NCBI RefSeq assembly: GCF_900538055.1
Contig: NZ_UZAC03000002.1
Coordinates: 88,030-152,029 of the forward strand
Length of the DNA: 64,000 nucleotides
Origin: Pasteuria penetrans
Lineage (GTDB): Bacteria; Bacillota; Bacilli; Thermoactinomycetales; Thermoactinomycetaceae
Direction of reading: 5' to 3'
The notes under the pieces are model-generated. The model saw only the letters and a program-made list of their open reading frames with translations, was not told where the DNA came from and made no database searches. The stretch's first letter is position 1. Each line of letters starts with the position of its first letter. Position numbers and translations under genes: made by a program. This document shows, in pieces, positions 30,885 to 40,449 of the stretch.

Positions 30885-31330
30885 ACTTACCACCGCTGAT
30901 TGATGTCCTATGCTCATTGGTTAGGTTCGCAGTCCTCCGGGGCAATCCGAACAAGAAAGAAGTTGCCTACCGGAATTGTGAACAAAATGCAGTTCTAATC
31001 TGTAGCGGGGGACCCCGATCCAACCCTTCGGAATCATACACAGAGAAAAAAACTCTAGAAGAGTAGAGAGTGCCAGGAAACTGGAGATCGGGTGGGGGAA
31101 GCTCCTCCCCTTCCCTAGGGATGTCCCAGAGTACATCCCTAGGCCCCATAACGAATGAATCATGTTCGATTGAACCGGTACTTACGTGGCGGGGACAGGT
31201 GCACAGAACACTATTCATACAAGATTTAGATTGGGAATGATAGGGATGGCCCCTACCCCAAAACATTTGTATTTGAATAGTAAGGCTTTTAAAATAAATT
31301 AAAAGACAGATTCAATAAAAGCCTACATAT
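30885..31330. other. Decayed sequence with a short repeat shared with 17930-17970
   Basis: On the minus strand a stretch GGACTGCG...CAATGAGCATAGGACAT also occurs near 17930-17970 as GGACTGCG...CATGAGCGTAGGACAT. Both lie within intron-rich debris, so it may be part of a decayed group II intron, but no domain V is attached. Nothing else is recognised. Confidence 0.35.
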
Positions 31331-31574
31331 AGCATAAAGGGATTAATATATAGAATGTTATGAGTACATAGAAGCAAAAACGGAGAGTAAGGTAGGGAGT
31401 ACCTGAATAGCCAACTCGTGCCGTCCATACTTTGGACCCTTACACCCAGAGGAAGACACGGAAAACGTAACACCAGACTAGGCAAAATCCTATGGAACCA
31501 TAAGAGCCACATAATGCAAGAGTAGTACGTATGGTTCTGTGAGGGGGTTGGCTGAGATGCCATCCCTACCCGAC
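31330..31574 (+). mobile_element. Group II intron 3' end on the plus strand (copy F)
   Basis: Clear pre-domain V (AACACCAGACTAGGCAAAATC), domain V (AAGAGCCACATAATGCAAGA with TAGTACGTATGGTTCTGTG) and domain VI (GGTTGGCTGAGATGCCATCC), ending ACCCGAC. It matches intron copies A and B but in the opposite orientation. The 5' half is missing. Confidence 0.75.
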
Positions 31575-31809
31575 GTGTTTACATCTGCCCGGATTTGAAT
31601 TTCCCCCTTCGATACGTTGCCGGCCGGTTCGCTTGCGCTCATCTTCCTCAACGTTCACCAAGCAAAGTCATGCCTCGCCTTTTCCCTAGCCGCTCACGAC
31701 CCATGCCTTTACCATAAGACGCGCTAGGGAGGTTTGGAACCTACTATCTATCGATCGGTTCCAAAAAGGGTCTGCTCCTTTCATCTTTTTTGCACCTAGC
31801 TCGGCGCAC
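31575..31809 (-). mobile_element. Group II intron 5' fragment (E2) inside another intron
   Basis: On the minus strand it begins GTGCGCCGAGCTAGGTGC and follows the domain I order of the intron at 46945 (GGCTAGGGAAAAGGCGAGGC, GCAAGCGAACCGGCC). It starts precisely within another intron fragment (31810-32123), after GGAACTTGGGAGGTC, and its 3' side is lost where copy F begins. This indicates an intron inserted into an intron. Confidence 0.6.
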
Positions 31810-32123
31810 GACCTCCCAAGTTCCGTATAAGCGCCTAGATTAGGTTCCATCCGGTCTATACGCCGCATGCCGCCCGGATCGTAAGTAGGTCATCCTCCGT
31901 AGATTCTCCCGACGTGGAACCACACACCTCGGTTTGGACATGAACCGTTCCTTTCGATGCTGCGTCCTCGAATGGTTCACTTTCCTAAACCGCTCACCCA
32001 CCGGAGTATCTCCACACCAGCATTGTTAGATGGTTGGAAGCCTGCTCCTACCAACCAGCTCCGCCAATTACAACCTCCACCACTCATACGGCTTTCTCGA
32101 TACACTTGTTCGGAAATTTCCAC
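31810..32123 (-). mobile_element. Group II intron 5' fragment (E) downstream of dacB
   Basis: Minus-strand domain I sequence beginning near GTGGAAATTTCC, with GTGTATCGAG, GTGAGCGGTTTAGG, TTCATGTCCAAACCGAGG and GGCGCTTATACGGAACTTG, the same order as in introns D and the one at 46945. It begins about 80 bp past the dacB stop codon and is interrupted by fragment E2. Confidence 0.62.
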
Positions 32124-32200
32124 CCCCAACGGAATGCTCTGCCACGGACGCTATACACCCGTAACTAGCAACAAATTCCCGGGGGATTATAAATCAATAA

Positions 32201-33475
32201 TCAGGGAACATCCCTCCCCCGTACAACGGCCCGGGACACCACCTCATGCCAACAGGACGCCAAGGAACGCTGCCGCATAACAGAATGAAGGGGCACCGAA
32301 CCCAATGATTGTTGCCCCAATGCAATACGTACACGACCTATTGGATTCTTAGTACCTTGCAACCGGGAGAAAGGATAGGCGATCACCGGCCTGATTTCAA
32401 CATGATTCTCCTCCTCCGAGGACAGAGGATAGGAAAATTCACCCCCCACAGCAATCCCCACATCTGTTGGCCATTTCCGATCTTTCGATCCAAACGACGG
32501 TAGGATCTGACCTGAACGCACCAAAGTCCGCAGACGATACTGTAAAAAACCGTATTCAAACATATTAATGGCATCACGCCAATCATTTCCATCATTAAGA
32601 GTGACAGCTACCAACTGCATACCATTCTTAGTAGCAGAGGAAACTAGAGTGCGGCCGGACCGCTTTGTATACCCCGTTTTAACACCGTCCGCCCAGGGAT
32701 ACAAACGCAACAACTTATTCTTATTATAGAATTTTCGTCCATTGGGCATATCAGGCCAAGGTACAATGGCCACCTGAGAACTCACAATTTTACGAAAATT
32801 GTTATTATGTAGTGCATAAGCCGCAATCTTGGCAAAGTCATAGGCAGAACCATAATGCCCGGGTGTGTTCAACCCATGTGGATTCTGAAACTGGGTATTA
32901 CAAAGTCCGAGGTGCTGTAATTTTTCATTCATTAAATAAACAAATCCATGTATAGATTGACCTATATGATCTGCAATAGCAATGGCAGCATCATTACCAG
33001 AGCGAAACAAAAGCCCGTACAACAAACTCCCCAGGGGAACCTTCTCCCCCGCGCGCAAATAAATAGAAGACCCCTCCGCTCCTACCGCATAGGGAGGAAC
33101 GGTAACGATGTCATCCCAATGACCATGTTCTAAGGCAATAATAGCCGTCATAATTTTTGTAATACTTGCCACCAACCGTGGTTCGTGGGGACGCTTGGCG
33201 TACAAAACGCGTCCCGAAGAACGCTCCATCAAAACAGCGGCATACGCGGTGGGGGCCAAATCGGGCGTGGGTGTTGTTACAGCATCCTTCTCCCCTTGGG
33301 AAGGGGGTAACAGGGCAGGCTGTTGATCCCCCTCTTCTTCCTCATCCTTCCCCCACGCACTCTCCATAGCCGCCGCTCGGAATGAATTCTCTGTAATGAA
33401 CCACCCCCCCCCCATTACCCACAAGAAGATCCCATTCCATAAAAGACACCATACCTGTGTCTTGAGCACCCGCAC
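32201..33475 (-). CDS. dacB: D-alanyl-D-alanine carboxypeptidase, sporulation type (DacB/PBP5*)
   Basis: A low-molecular-weight penicillin-binding protein that trims pentapeptides and so controls cross-linking of the spore cortex. It has an N-terminal signal peptide, an acidic linker and an S11 peptidase domain with SITK (about residue 103), SGN (about 159) and KTG (about 263). The C-terminal domain follows but may have changed at its end, because the last about 35 codons also occur as a relic beside spmA. At 424 residues it is slightly longer than B. subtilis DacB. Same strand as spmA-spmB, which supports assignment to dacB over dacA/dacF. Confidence 0.85.
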   Translation of the reverse strand: MRVLKTQVWCLLWNGIFLWVMGGGWFITENSFRAAAMESAWGKDEEEEGDQQPALLPPSQGEKDAVTTPTPDLAPTAYAAVLMERSSGRVLYAKRPHEPRLVASITKIMTAIIALEHGHWDDIVTVPPYAVGAEGSSIYLRAGEKVPLGSLLYGLLFRSGNDAAIAIADHIGQSIHGFVYLMNEKLQHLGLCNTQFQNPHGLNTPGHYGSAYDFAKIAAYALHNNNFRKIVSSQVAIVPWPDMPNGRKFYNKNKLLRLYPWADGVKTGYTKRSGRTLVSSATKNGMQLVAVTLNDGNDWRDAINMFEYGFLQYRLRTLVRSGQILPSFGSKDRKWPTDVGIAVGGEFSYPLSSEEENHVEIRPVIAYPFSRLQGTKNPIGRVRIALGQQSLGSVPLHSVMRQRSLASCWHEVVSRAVVRGRDVP

Positions 33476-33687
33476 TGTCCCTGCCCCCTATCCTCTAAAA
33501 TTTATAAAAAATGTTCTAAGATGGGAACTAGGCCAACTGTCACCCCTGTTATGCTTTATGATATACTGGATCCCTCAGTTTCTTGCCTGCAACATGGTAT
33601 GGGTTCAAGGAATTTGGTACCCCCAATTTACTGATATTTTGACATAAAAATATAATTTTTGTAAAAATAAAAATTAGGAAGGCCGGT

Positions 33688-35337
33688 GTGTTGTACATGG
33701 CAAACCTTGAACTTTTGCGGGGTGGGAAGAGAATCAGTGTACAACCCGCCACCGACCGATTTTTTGTAGTTCCCAACCGTACGAAGGCAATGACCGATTT
33801 AGCCTCTCTACCCGGTGTCCAGTCCGTCCAACGTTTATCCCAGGACGCCTGTCTTGTGGACACTGTAGAGGGGGGAGATTCTGCAACACTCTCACGGATC
33901 GGGAAAGAAGCAATCCACGTTCAGCCCACCTATCAATCCGTCATGGATCCCGCCTCATCCTACGATGTCACCCGTTGCATCCTACTTTCCTTCACCAACC
34001 AAACTACCGTAGTAGAAAGAGAGAGAATTGTAGAAAAGTTCCGTCTCAAGGTTTTGCGGGAAGAGATCCATCATCTGGTAGTTGAGGTTGAAACGGACAG
34101 GGATGTCGTGGAACTTTCCTGCGAATTGAAGGAATCACCTGAAGTGTCCTATGCTGAACCCAATATCTACGAAAATCTCACCACCCATCATCAACACATC
34201 CCAACCGATTCCCTTTTCCCCCGACAATGGCATCTGCACTCCCCTGAACGTCGCGTCCAACTCGTACCTGAGGCCGGTGTATACGCCCCCGATGCCTGGT
34301 ACATCACACGGGGATCCCGTTCTATCGTTGTTTCGACCATTGACGATGGCTTCGATTTGCAACATCCAGATCTAGTGGGTGAAGGAAAAATCATTCATCC
34401 CCTTGATTATGCAGATCATACCAATGATCCGAGCGCCAAACGGGCTAGTGAAAGACACGGTACCGCCTGTGCCGGTGTAGCTATCGCGGAGGAAAATGGA
34501 AGGGGAACAGTAGGGGTAGCCCCCGGATGTGCCTGGATGCCCGTACGCATGCCCCTCCGCATCGATGATGCCACCCTATACTCACTCTTTCAAACCGTAG
34601 GCAGGTATGCCCGCGTTCTGTCCTGCAGCTGGGGACCCATTATGCCTTCCTACCGACCCATACCCACCTCATTAGCGGAATTATTTGGACAATTAGAACA
34701 ATCAGGGGGACCGGACGGCAAGGGCTGCATCGTTTGCGTAGCCGCCGGTAATGATAACCTGCCCCTGAGTGGGGATCATTACTACTACCTCAAGAACAAG
34801 GAAATTGTTAGGATAGAACGTCCTATCCTAAACGGATTCGCCGCCCACCCCGCCAATTTCACCGTAGCAGCCACTACCAGCCTCGGTACACGCGCCGCCT
34901 ACTCCTCCTGGGGAAAAGAAATCAATTGCTGCGCACCCAGCAACAATGCCAACCCCTACAATCGGGACTATGTTCCTGGGTTGGGGATCTGGACCACGGA
35001 TCGTGAACCCGGTGGATACGCTACATCCTCCCATTACACAGGCACATTTGGTGGAACCTCAAGTGCCACACCCTTGGTAGCAGGCATAGCAGCCCTTGTT
35101 CTATCGACAAATCCCCACCTCTCGGCACGGGAAGCAAAAAAGATTCTCCATGAGACGGCGGATAAAATTAAGGACACCTCCCCTGATCTATGCGGAAAAT
35201 ATCGTGGCGATTACGATTCCGAGGGGCATAGTCTCTGGTTTGGTTATGGGAAGATCAATGCAAAACGCGCAGTGGAAACGGCCTATGCCCGTAAACCGGT
35301 AATCGCAAAATCTATTCCACTGCAACCCATACGATAA
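33688..35337 (+). CDS. Subtilisin-like serine protease (S8)
   Basis: A 549-residue subtilase. The catalytic triad is visible: Asp in STIDDGFDLQHPDL (about 219), His in ERHGTACAGV (about 259) and Ser in GGTSSATPLVAGI (about 457); the oxyanion Asn is in AAGND (about 353). The first about 180 residues form a separate N-terminal domain without a signal peptide, possibly a pro-region (FTNQTTVVERERIVEKF resembles a propeptide fold). The C-terminus lacks added repeats. The start could be GTG 33688, TTG 33691 or ATG 33697; AGGAAGG suits the first two. Divergent from dacB. Lack of a signal suggests an intracellular or spore location, or non-classical export. Confidence 0.88.
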   Translation: MLYMANLELLRGGKRISVQPATDRFFVVPNRTKAMTDLASLPGVQSVQRLSQDACLVDTVEGGDSATLSRIGKEAIHVQPTYQSVMDPASSYDVTRCILLSFTNQTTVVERERIVEKFRLKVLREEIHHLVVEVETDRDVVELSCELKESPEVSYAEPNIYENLTTHHQHIPTDSLFPRQWHLHSPERRVQLVPEAGVYAPDAWYITRGSRSIVVSTIDDGFDLQHPDLVGEGKIIHPLDYADHTNDPSAKRASERHGTACAGVAIAEENGRGTVGVAPGCAWMPVRMPLRIDDATLYSLFQTVGRYARVLSCSWGPIMPSYRPIPTSLAELFGQLEQSGGPDGKGCIVCVAAGNDNLPLSGDHYYYLKNKEIVRIERPILNGFAAHPANFTVAATTSLGTRAAYSSWGKEINCCAPSNNANPYNRDYVPGLGIWTTDREPGGYATSSHYTGTFGGTSSATPLVAGIAALVLSTNPHLSAREAKKILHETADKIKDTSPDLCGKYRGDYDSEGHSLWFGYGKINAKRAVETAYARKPVIAKSIPLQPIR

Positions 35338-35995
35338 AATTTCCTTCCCCATCACCATTCTCACAAACTATAGATATAAGCAAACGATATATGTCCCCTT
35401 CCCCGCTGTTACCAGAAAAAAATCATGGTGTAGGATGGGGACCGGGGGGATTCTATCTCCCTTTTTTGTGGTTTTTTGCAGTGTAAAAGGCACCCCCAGT
35501 GATCCTCATTCACCCCCCTGAGTATTCCGCCTTTCATATTCTCTCTGTAACCATCGTTTTAGCATAAGGTATCCCTATTGTGAAAGGCAAAATGTATGAT
35601 GCAAGCAGGAAAAAATATGCTCCATACCTATCCCTGATTCGTAACTCTTCAGAACAACAGTCACTATGTACCAGAAATGCCCCACCAACCAGAACTTTCT
35701 GCCCAAGACACGGTAACAAATCTCCCCACAAAGGGTTACGGGGTCACCGGGAACTCTCAGAACATACAAGGGGGCCCCACGAGAATTTACACGACACTCC
35801 GGGATGCGGTTGAAAGGTCCCCCCAGTTACAGGGGAATCAACGCAGGGTACATCGGTACCCCTTTCGCTGTTGCACTATCCATATTTCCCTATGAAATCC
35901 ATATCCCTCTTCAGAATCGGGAAGGGGATTCGTAACAATATCCGAAAGGCAAACTTCACTCATCATCCGAACGACGGCGATGAGTTGGGTTGTTG
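35338..35995. other. Gap between subtilase and gerW
   Basis: No supported gene. Plus-strand sequence around 35690-35890 holds Gly/Thr-rich pieces in two frames (KGYGVTGNSQNIQGGPTR, then AGYIGTPFAVALSIFP) that look like debris of a coding sequence, possibly related to debris at 6960-7200, but I cannot assign it. Confidence 0.35.
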
Positions 35996-36481
35996 CTACC
36001 CACCATTATTGCTCTGCGTCCCTCCATCTGCTGACTCACTACCATTTTTTTGCATCGCGTTCTTTACTTTATCGAGCAGAGAAGGTGTCATTTCGATCAG
36101 TCGGTCATAGAGATGATGACCCCCCTTAAGGTTTAAGAGTTGCACCTGACCACCACTGTTCACCACAAGAAAGGCCACCGGGGTGATGGAAACCCCACCC
36201 CCACTCCCCCCACCAAAGGGATAATCCTTAGGAACATCACCATGGGTGGGGATTCCCCCATCTCCACCCTTACGGACCATAGCTCCTTTAGCATCTTGCA
36301 TAGAACAGGCGGAAAACTCACTTCCCCCAGCGGCAAAACCAAAACCTACACGTGAAACGGGAATGATAGTTTGCCCATCAGGTGTTTCAACAGAATCACC
36401 AATGATCGTATTGACGTCAACCATCTCTCGGATGCTCTCCATGGCTGTTTCCATCAATCCCTGAATCGGATGTTGGCCCAT
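35996..36481 (-). CDS. ytfJ: Spore germination/sporulation protein GerW (YtfJ)
   Basis: A small protein found in spores and needed for normal germination in Bacillus. The start is the ATG of GQHPIQGLMETAME, behind GGGAGGAG; a 17-codon upstream extension of the frame is not supported. The family core DVNTIIGDSVETPDGQTIIP, SRVGFGFAAGGSEF, a glycine-rich GGGSGGGVSITPVAF and the C-terminal MTPSLLDKV segment are all present. At 161 residues it matches YtfJ. Preceded by ytfI (57 bp gap), the same order as in Bacillus. Confidence 0.92.
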   Translation of the reverse strand: MGQHPIQGLMETAMESIREMVDVNTIIGDSVETPDGQTIIPVSRVGFGFAAGGSEFSACSMQDAKGAMVRKGGDGGIPTHGDVPKDYPFGGGSGGGVSITPVAFLVVNSGGQVQLLNLKGGHHLYDRLIEMTPSLLDKVKNAMQKNGSESADGGTQSNNGG

Positions 36482-36538
36482 CACATGAGCTCCTCCCTGG
36501 TTCGTATTCCCCCAACGTATACCCATTCCCAATTGGGG

Positions 36539-37225
36539 TTACCCCCGCTGGTGATAAAGGGATTCACGCATGATGTCCCGTAACCTATTTAAAAACAAGG
36601 ACTTCACAGCAAGGATAGCATGTCCAATCTGAAAATGAATGATACCATGAATCTCAACCACAAAACGTTTCTGGGTAAAACAGGGCTGAACTCCCAATTG
36701 GGGCGGGGCTAGAAATTGTACATTGCGTACCAACCACTGGATCGTCCATGTTTTACCCATCCATACGAGGGCTGTGATCCACCCCGAATCGGCAGCATCC
36801 CCAGTACCAATCTCGGTCCTCCAAACAAGGTGTTCACAACGGACAACCCCCAAAAAAGCCCCCATAAGGGATCGTACGAAAGGTAAATAAAGTATGAGTT
36901 GTTGGAGGAACTTTATAGATTTGCGTATTATTTTATCATCTATCCTTACACTCTTCTCCTCCTTCCTCTTCGTCCTCTTCATATGATCCAATTGAAATGT
37001 CTCCCTTATCCTTGCATACCATAGAAATCCTTTTTTTTTATTAATAAATCCAATTTCATCTAATTTAATCTGATACCTAATAAGGCCATACATAGCCCGA
37101 ATCGATACCGTACCTCTTTCCGCCTTAGGACCTTTATATAAATCTGCTTCAATACGAACAGAACTGAACCAAATACAGAACAGAACAATGAGGATAAGGG
37201 CAATAATGACTAAAGTTATGGTCAC
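36539..37225 (-). CDS. ytfI: DUF2953 membrane protein (YtfI)
   Basis: A 228-residue protein with one N-terminal membrane helix (VTITLVIIALILIVLFCIW) and the conserved DUF2953 segment (TEIGTGDAADSGWITALVWM). Its role is not established; it is genetically linked to ytfJ in spore-formers. The GTG used here follows AAAAGG at suitable distance, while the longest frame starts 15 codons earlier without a site. Two-gene unit with gerW. Confidence 0.82.
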   Translation of the reverse strand: MTITLVIIALILIVLFCIWFSSVRIEADLYKGPKAERGTVSIRAMYGLIRYQIKLDEIGFINKKKGFLWYARIRETFQLDHMKRTKRKEEKSVRIDDKIIRKSIKFLQQLILYLPFVRSLMGAFLGVVRCEHLVWRTEIGTGDAADSGWITALVWMGKTWTIQWLVRNVQFLAPPQLGVQPCFTQKRFVVEIHGIIHFQIGHAILAVKSLFLNRLRDIMRESLYHQRG

Positions 37226-37836
37226 AACACACACCTTTTCGCATTCATGGGAATGAAACCATACCCCCACCCTTTTTGTGTATTGTAACCATTTTTAAAA
37301 TCGTACATTCGTTTGGCACATATGGCATATATAACATATATAATTAAAACATTTAATAAATTCGCAAAGGATAGAATAATAGCCGCTCTGACCCCCTAAG
37401 TTTCCCATAATATATAAAAAATAAGGTAAGAAAAATAAATTAGGATTTGTTTTCTGGATGAATAAACTCCCCATGATTCATCAACGTTGGCCAAGAAAGG
37501 TTGTAAAAGACCCCCCTAATTATTTTGTAAGGGAAGCCCCCTATGAATCCAATCAGGCCCCCGGTCAAAATCCTGACTCAAAGGGCACCAAACGTTTTCC
37601 TCCGGACCGGGCTCCCCTTATCGGAAAATGGAGTTCCCACCACGGAAATAGAATCAGCAACCCAATAGAAAAATCCTTCAAGTAGGGAATGGAGTAACAA
37701 CCAGGCTGGAATTTTCAACCAGACACGGGCCTTTAACCACAGATCTTCCCAGGTGGATCGATCGACCTAGTATTTTGATCCCAGTTCATGGCCAAAAAGA
37801 CCCCAACGACCATAGAATCATAGAGGTAAACCCTCT
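37226..37836. other. Gap between ytfI and the PBP gene
   Basis: About 600 bp, AT-rich near ytfI (its promoter presumably) and otherwise without recognisable gene, RNA or repeat. Confidence 0.45.
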
Positions 37837-39588
37837 TCACCCCTTCACCGGTGGAATTTGCTGTTTACGTGGAGGAACATGCAAATAACGCAAAGATTCT
37901 GCCAAAATATCCCTACACAGTGGGGCTGCGATCGTACCACCTCGGGATTCAACACCCCGGGGTCTATCCACTGCCACATACACCAGTAATTGTGGGTCAT
38001 CGGAGGGTGCTATTCCAATAAAGGAAACAATGGAATTTTTATTTTTCAGATAGCGTCCCTCTTTCCCCACCTGCTGTGCTGTTCCCGTCTTGCCCCCTAC
38101 CCTAAAACCCTCCAAAAAAGCACGTCGCCCTGTACCGCGTGCCACCACACTTTCAAGTACATAACGAATTTGTTGTGAAGTGGAGGCGGAAACAACGCGT
38201 ATAGGGTGCTTGTATGGTACAGAAGACGTCTGGTGAACATCCCTTCTAGGATTACGCCAACCCTGTAACAAACGGGGTGTCACTTTCCAACCCCCGTTGG
38301 TCATACTGGCAATCGCCGCAGCATGTTGCAAGGATGTTACGGAAATGCCTTGCCCATAAGAAGTGGTTGCGAATCTCACATCTTCCATACGATCCGCTGG
38401 AAAAGTAATGCCATTGGCCTCACCTGGAAGGTCTATCCCTGTTTTTTTGCCAAATCCCAACCGCTGAATATAAGTCGACAACACATTCTTACCCAATCGT
38501 TCCCCTAGCGCAATGGAGCCTGGATTGCAGGAATTTTCCATTACCTCCAGGAATGTTTGCCATCCATGGCCTCCTTCCTTCCAACAATGCAAATGAGTTT
38601 TTCCTACCCGGGTGAATCCCGGATCGAAAAAACCCTCCTTCAGGTTTACCCTCCCCTCCTCTAAAGCAGCAGCCAAGGTGACAATTTTGAATGTAGAGCC
38701 TGGTTCATAGGTTTTCCAAATGGGTAAATTCCGGAATAATACCTCCCCCTTTTCCTGATGATATTGTTCGGGGTCAAAGGTAGGCCGATTTCCCATAGCC
38801 AATACCGCCCCATCACGAGGATTCATAACGAGTACCCAGGCGGAAACCGGCCGATACTGGACCATGGCCCGGTCCAGAACCTTTTCAACCGTTTGTTGAA
38901 TAACCAGGTCCAAGGTGGTTATCAAATCATCCCCATCACGGGGGGGATAAAAGCGATCTGATCCCCTATCTGGGGAAACCCCATATCGAAATGGAGGAGC
39001 GAATTGGACAGAACCATCTCTACCCCGGAGATGATGCTCATAAGTGTGTTCTAAACCAGCCAAACCCTGATGATTCTTGCCTATAAAGCCAAGAATATGC
39101 GCTGCCAGATGCTTGTAGGGATAAATACGCCGGGTATCATCCAAGAGGACAATCCCAGGCAGATGAACAGAACGTAGTTTCTTTTCCTGCTCGGGTCGGA
39201 TATGCCTCCCCCAGGGGAACAAATACACCAAAGGTCTTCGTTGAGTTAGCTGTTCCTTTATTCTCCCCACGGGAGCCCGCAAGATAGATGCTAGCGTATG
39301 GGCGGTTACCCCCGGTCGACTTACTTGTACAGGCATAGCAACCACATTGTAGGTACGTACATTATCCACCAAAGGAAATCCCCTACGATCCAGGATACGT
39401 CCCCTCTTGGCACTAAGGGGAATTTCACGACCCCAAGCTTTCGTCTGTGGTACAGACTCTTTCTGCCCCCATGTCCTATGGGGAAATAATGCAATCACAA
39501 GAGCCACGACAATTATAAGGAAGATGCGGGAAATCCACCCATACCCTGTCCTTCCCCCACGTTGCCACAAAAGAAATATGATCCCCAT
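37837..39588 (-). CDS. spoVD: SpoVD-type class B penicillin-binding protein
   Basis: A transpeptidase for peptidoglycan, in this family typically for spore cortex. It has an N-terminal membrane anchor (ISRIFLIIVVALVIALF), a PBP dimerisation domain beginning RGRILDRRGFPL, and a transpeptidase domain with EPGSTFKI (Ser near residue 296), ENSCN (SxN) and GGKTGTA (about 501). The protein stops after RYLHVPPRKQ, so the C-terminal PASTA domain usual in SpoVD and in division PBP2B is absent. The assignment to spoVD over pbpB/ftsI rests on this short C-terminus and sporulation-gene neighbours and is less certain than the PBP call itself. Confidence 0.82.
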   Translation of the reverse strand: MGIIFLLWQRGGRTGYGWISRIFLIIVVALVIALFPHRTWGQKESVPQTKAWGREIPLSAKRGRILDRRGFPLVDNVRTYNVVAMPVQVSRPGVTAHTLASILRAPVGRIKEQLTQRRPLVYLFPWGRHIRPEQEKKLRSVHLPGIVLLDDTRRIYPYKHLAAHILGFIGKNHQGLAGLEHTYEHHLRGRDGSVQFAPPFRYGVSPDRGSDRFYPPRDGDDLITTLDLVIQQTVEKVLDRAMVQYRPVSAWVLVMNPRDGAVLAMGNRPTFDPEQYHQEKGEVLFRNLPIWKTYEPGSTFKIVTLAAALEEGRVNLKEGFFDPGFTRVGKTHLHCWKEGGHGWQTFLEVMENSCNPGSIALGERLGKNVLSTYIQRLGFGKKTGIDLPGEANGITFPADRMEDVRFATTSYGQGISVTSLQHAAAIASMTNGGWKVTPRLLQGWRNPRRDVHQTSSVPYKHPIRVVSASTSQQIRYVLESVVARGTGRRAFLEGFRVGGKTGTAQQVGKEGRYLKNKNSIVSFIGIAPSDDPQLLVYVAVDRPRGVESRGGTIAAPLCRDILAESLRYLHVPPRKQQIPPVKG

Positions 39589-40449
39589 AAGATTGGATCC
39601 CCTTTATCGTCCATTCGCGATATGATGTCTGCAATCAATCTATTCCCACGGGGGCCTGACTATGTACATAGGGAAAAACGGCTCTTGGCCAAACTTCGGA
39701 CCTGAAATATCCTTGGGTGGTTTTTTCCTAATTCTGGATTGTAAGGATGAGTTAGGTGGGGCCCCAGGTTTCCCGAATCCTCACAGGAATACCTGATTCC
39801 CGGGAATGGACGGTTGACAATGGACTCTAGAATATAACTCATTTTATCTGATTTTGTGGTTCCCAATTTCCCTATTTTCACGATTTTCACTTCGTCCGAA
39901 AAAGGGGGGGCCCCGGGAAATTTAGTTCTGTCTTCATATCAACAACCCCTTATTACCTGATAGGGGGTGAGTTGCCTATCCCCACTCCCGAGACTGAACC
40001 CCCAGGTCCGATATGCGGCCAAGATCCCCATTTTAACGAATCGGGATGGTCCAGGCACTAATAGTGAATGGGTAAAAAAAGAGAGGACAAAGTTAGAAAA
40101 CCAAAACATACGTTTCCTAATTTTAATATAATAAATGTATTTTATATAGTAATCCATGGAGGAAGCACCCAGAATGGGGGGAAATCCCCCCCAAAAACCC
40201 TGTTCAGAAATTCACACCCCCAACGGAATACTGCCCTTTTGGCCCTACCGTCCATAGAACAAAATAATTATTGCCAAGATGCCTATAACTTAGGAGGACC
40301 AAACCTACTCCTATAAAAAGCATACCAAGGTTCCCCCTTCAGCAGTTCGATAGAACTACGAGAATGGGGGACACCTGACGACATACAGAGAAGAATAAAC
40401 ACATAAACAGGTTTAATTTTTATATATATTAATATTATATATAAAATAC
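39589..40449. other. Gap between PBP gene and hslU
   Basis: No gene, intron domain or repeat that I can support. AT-rich near 40380-40449, just past the hslU stop. Confidence 0.45.
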
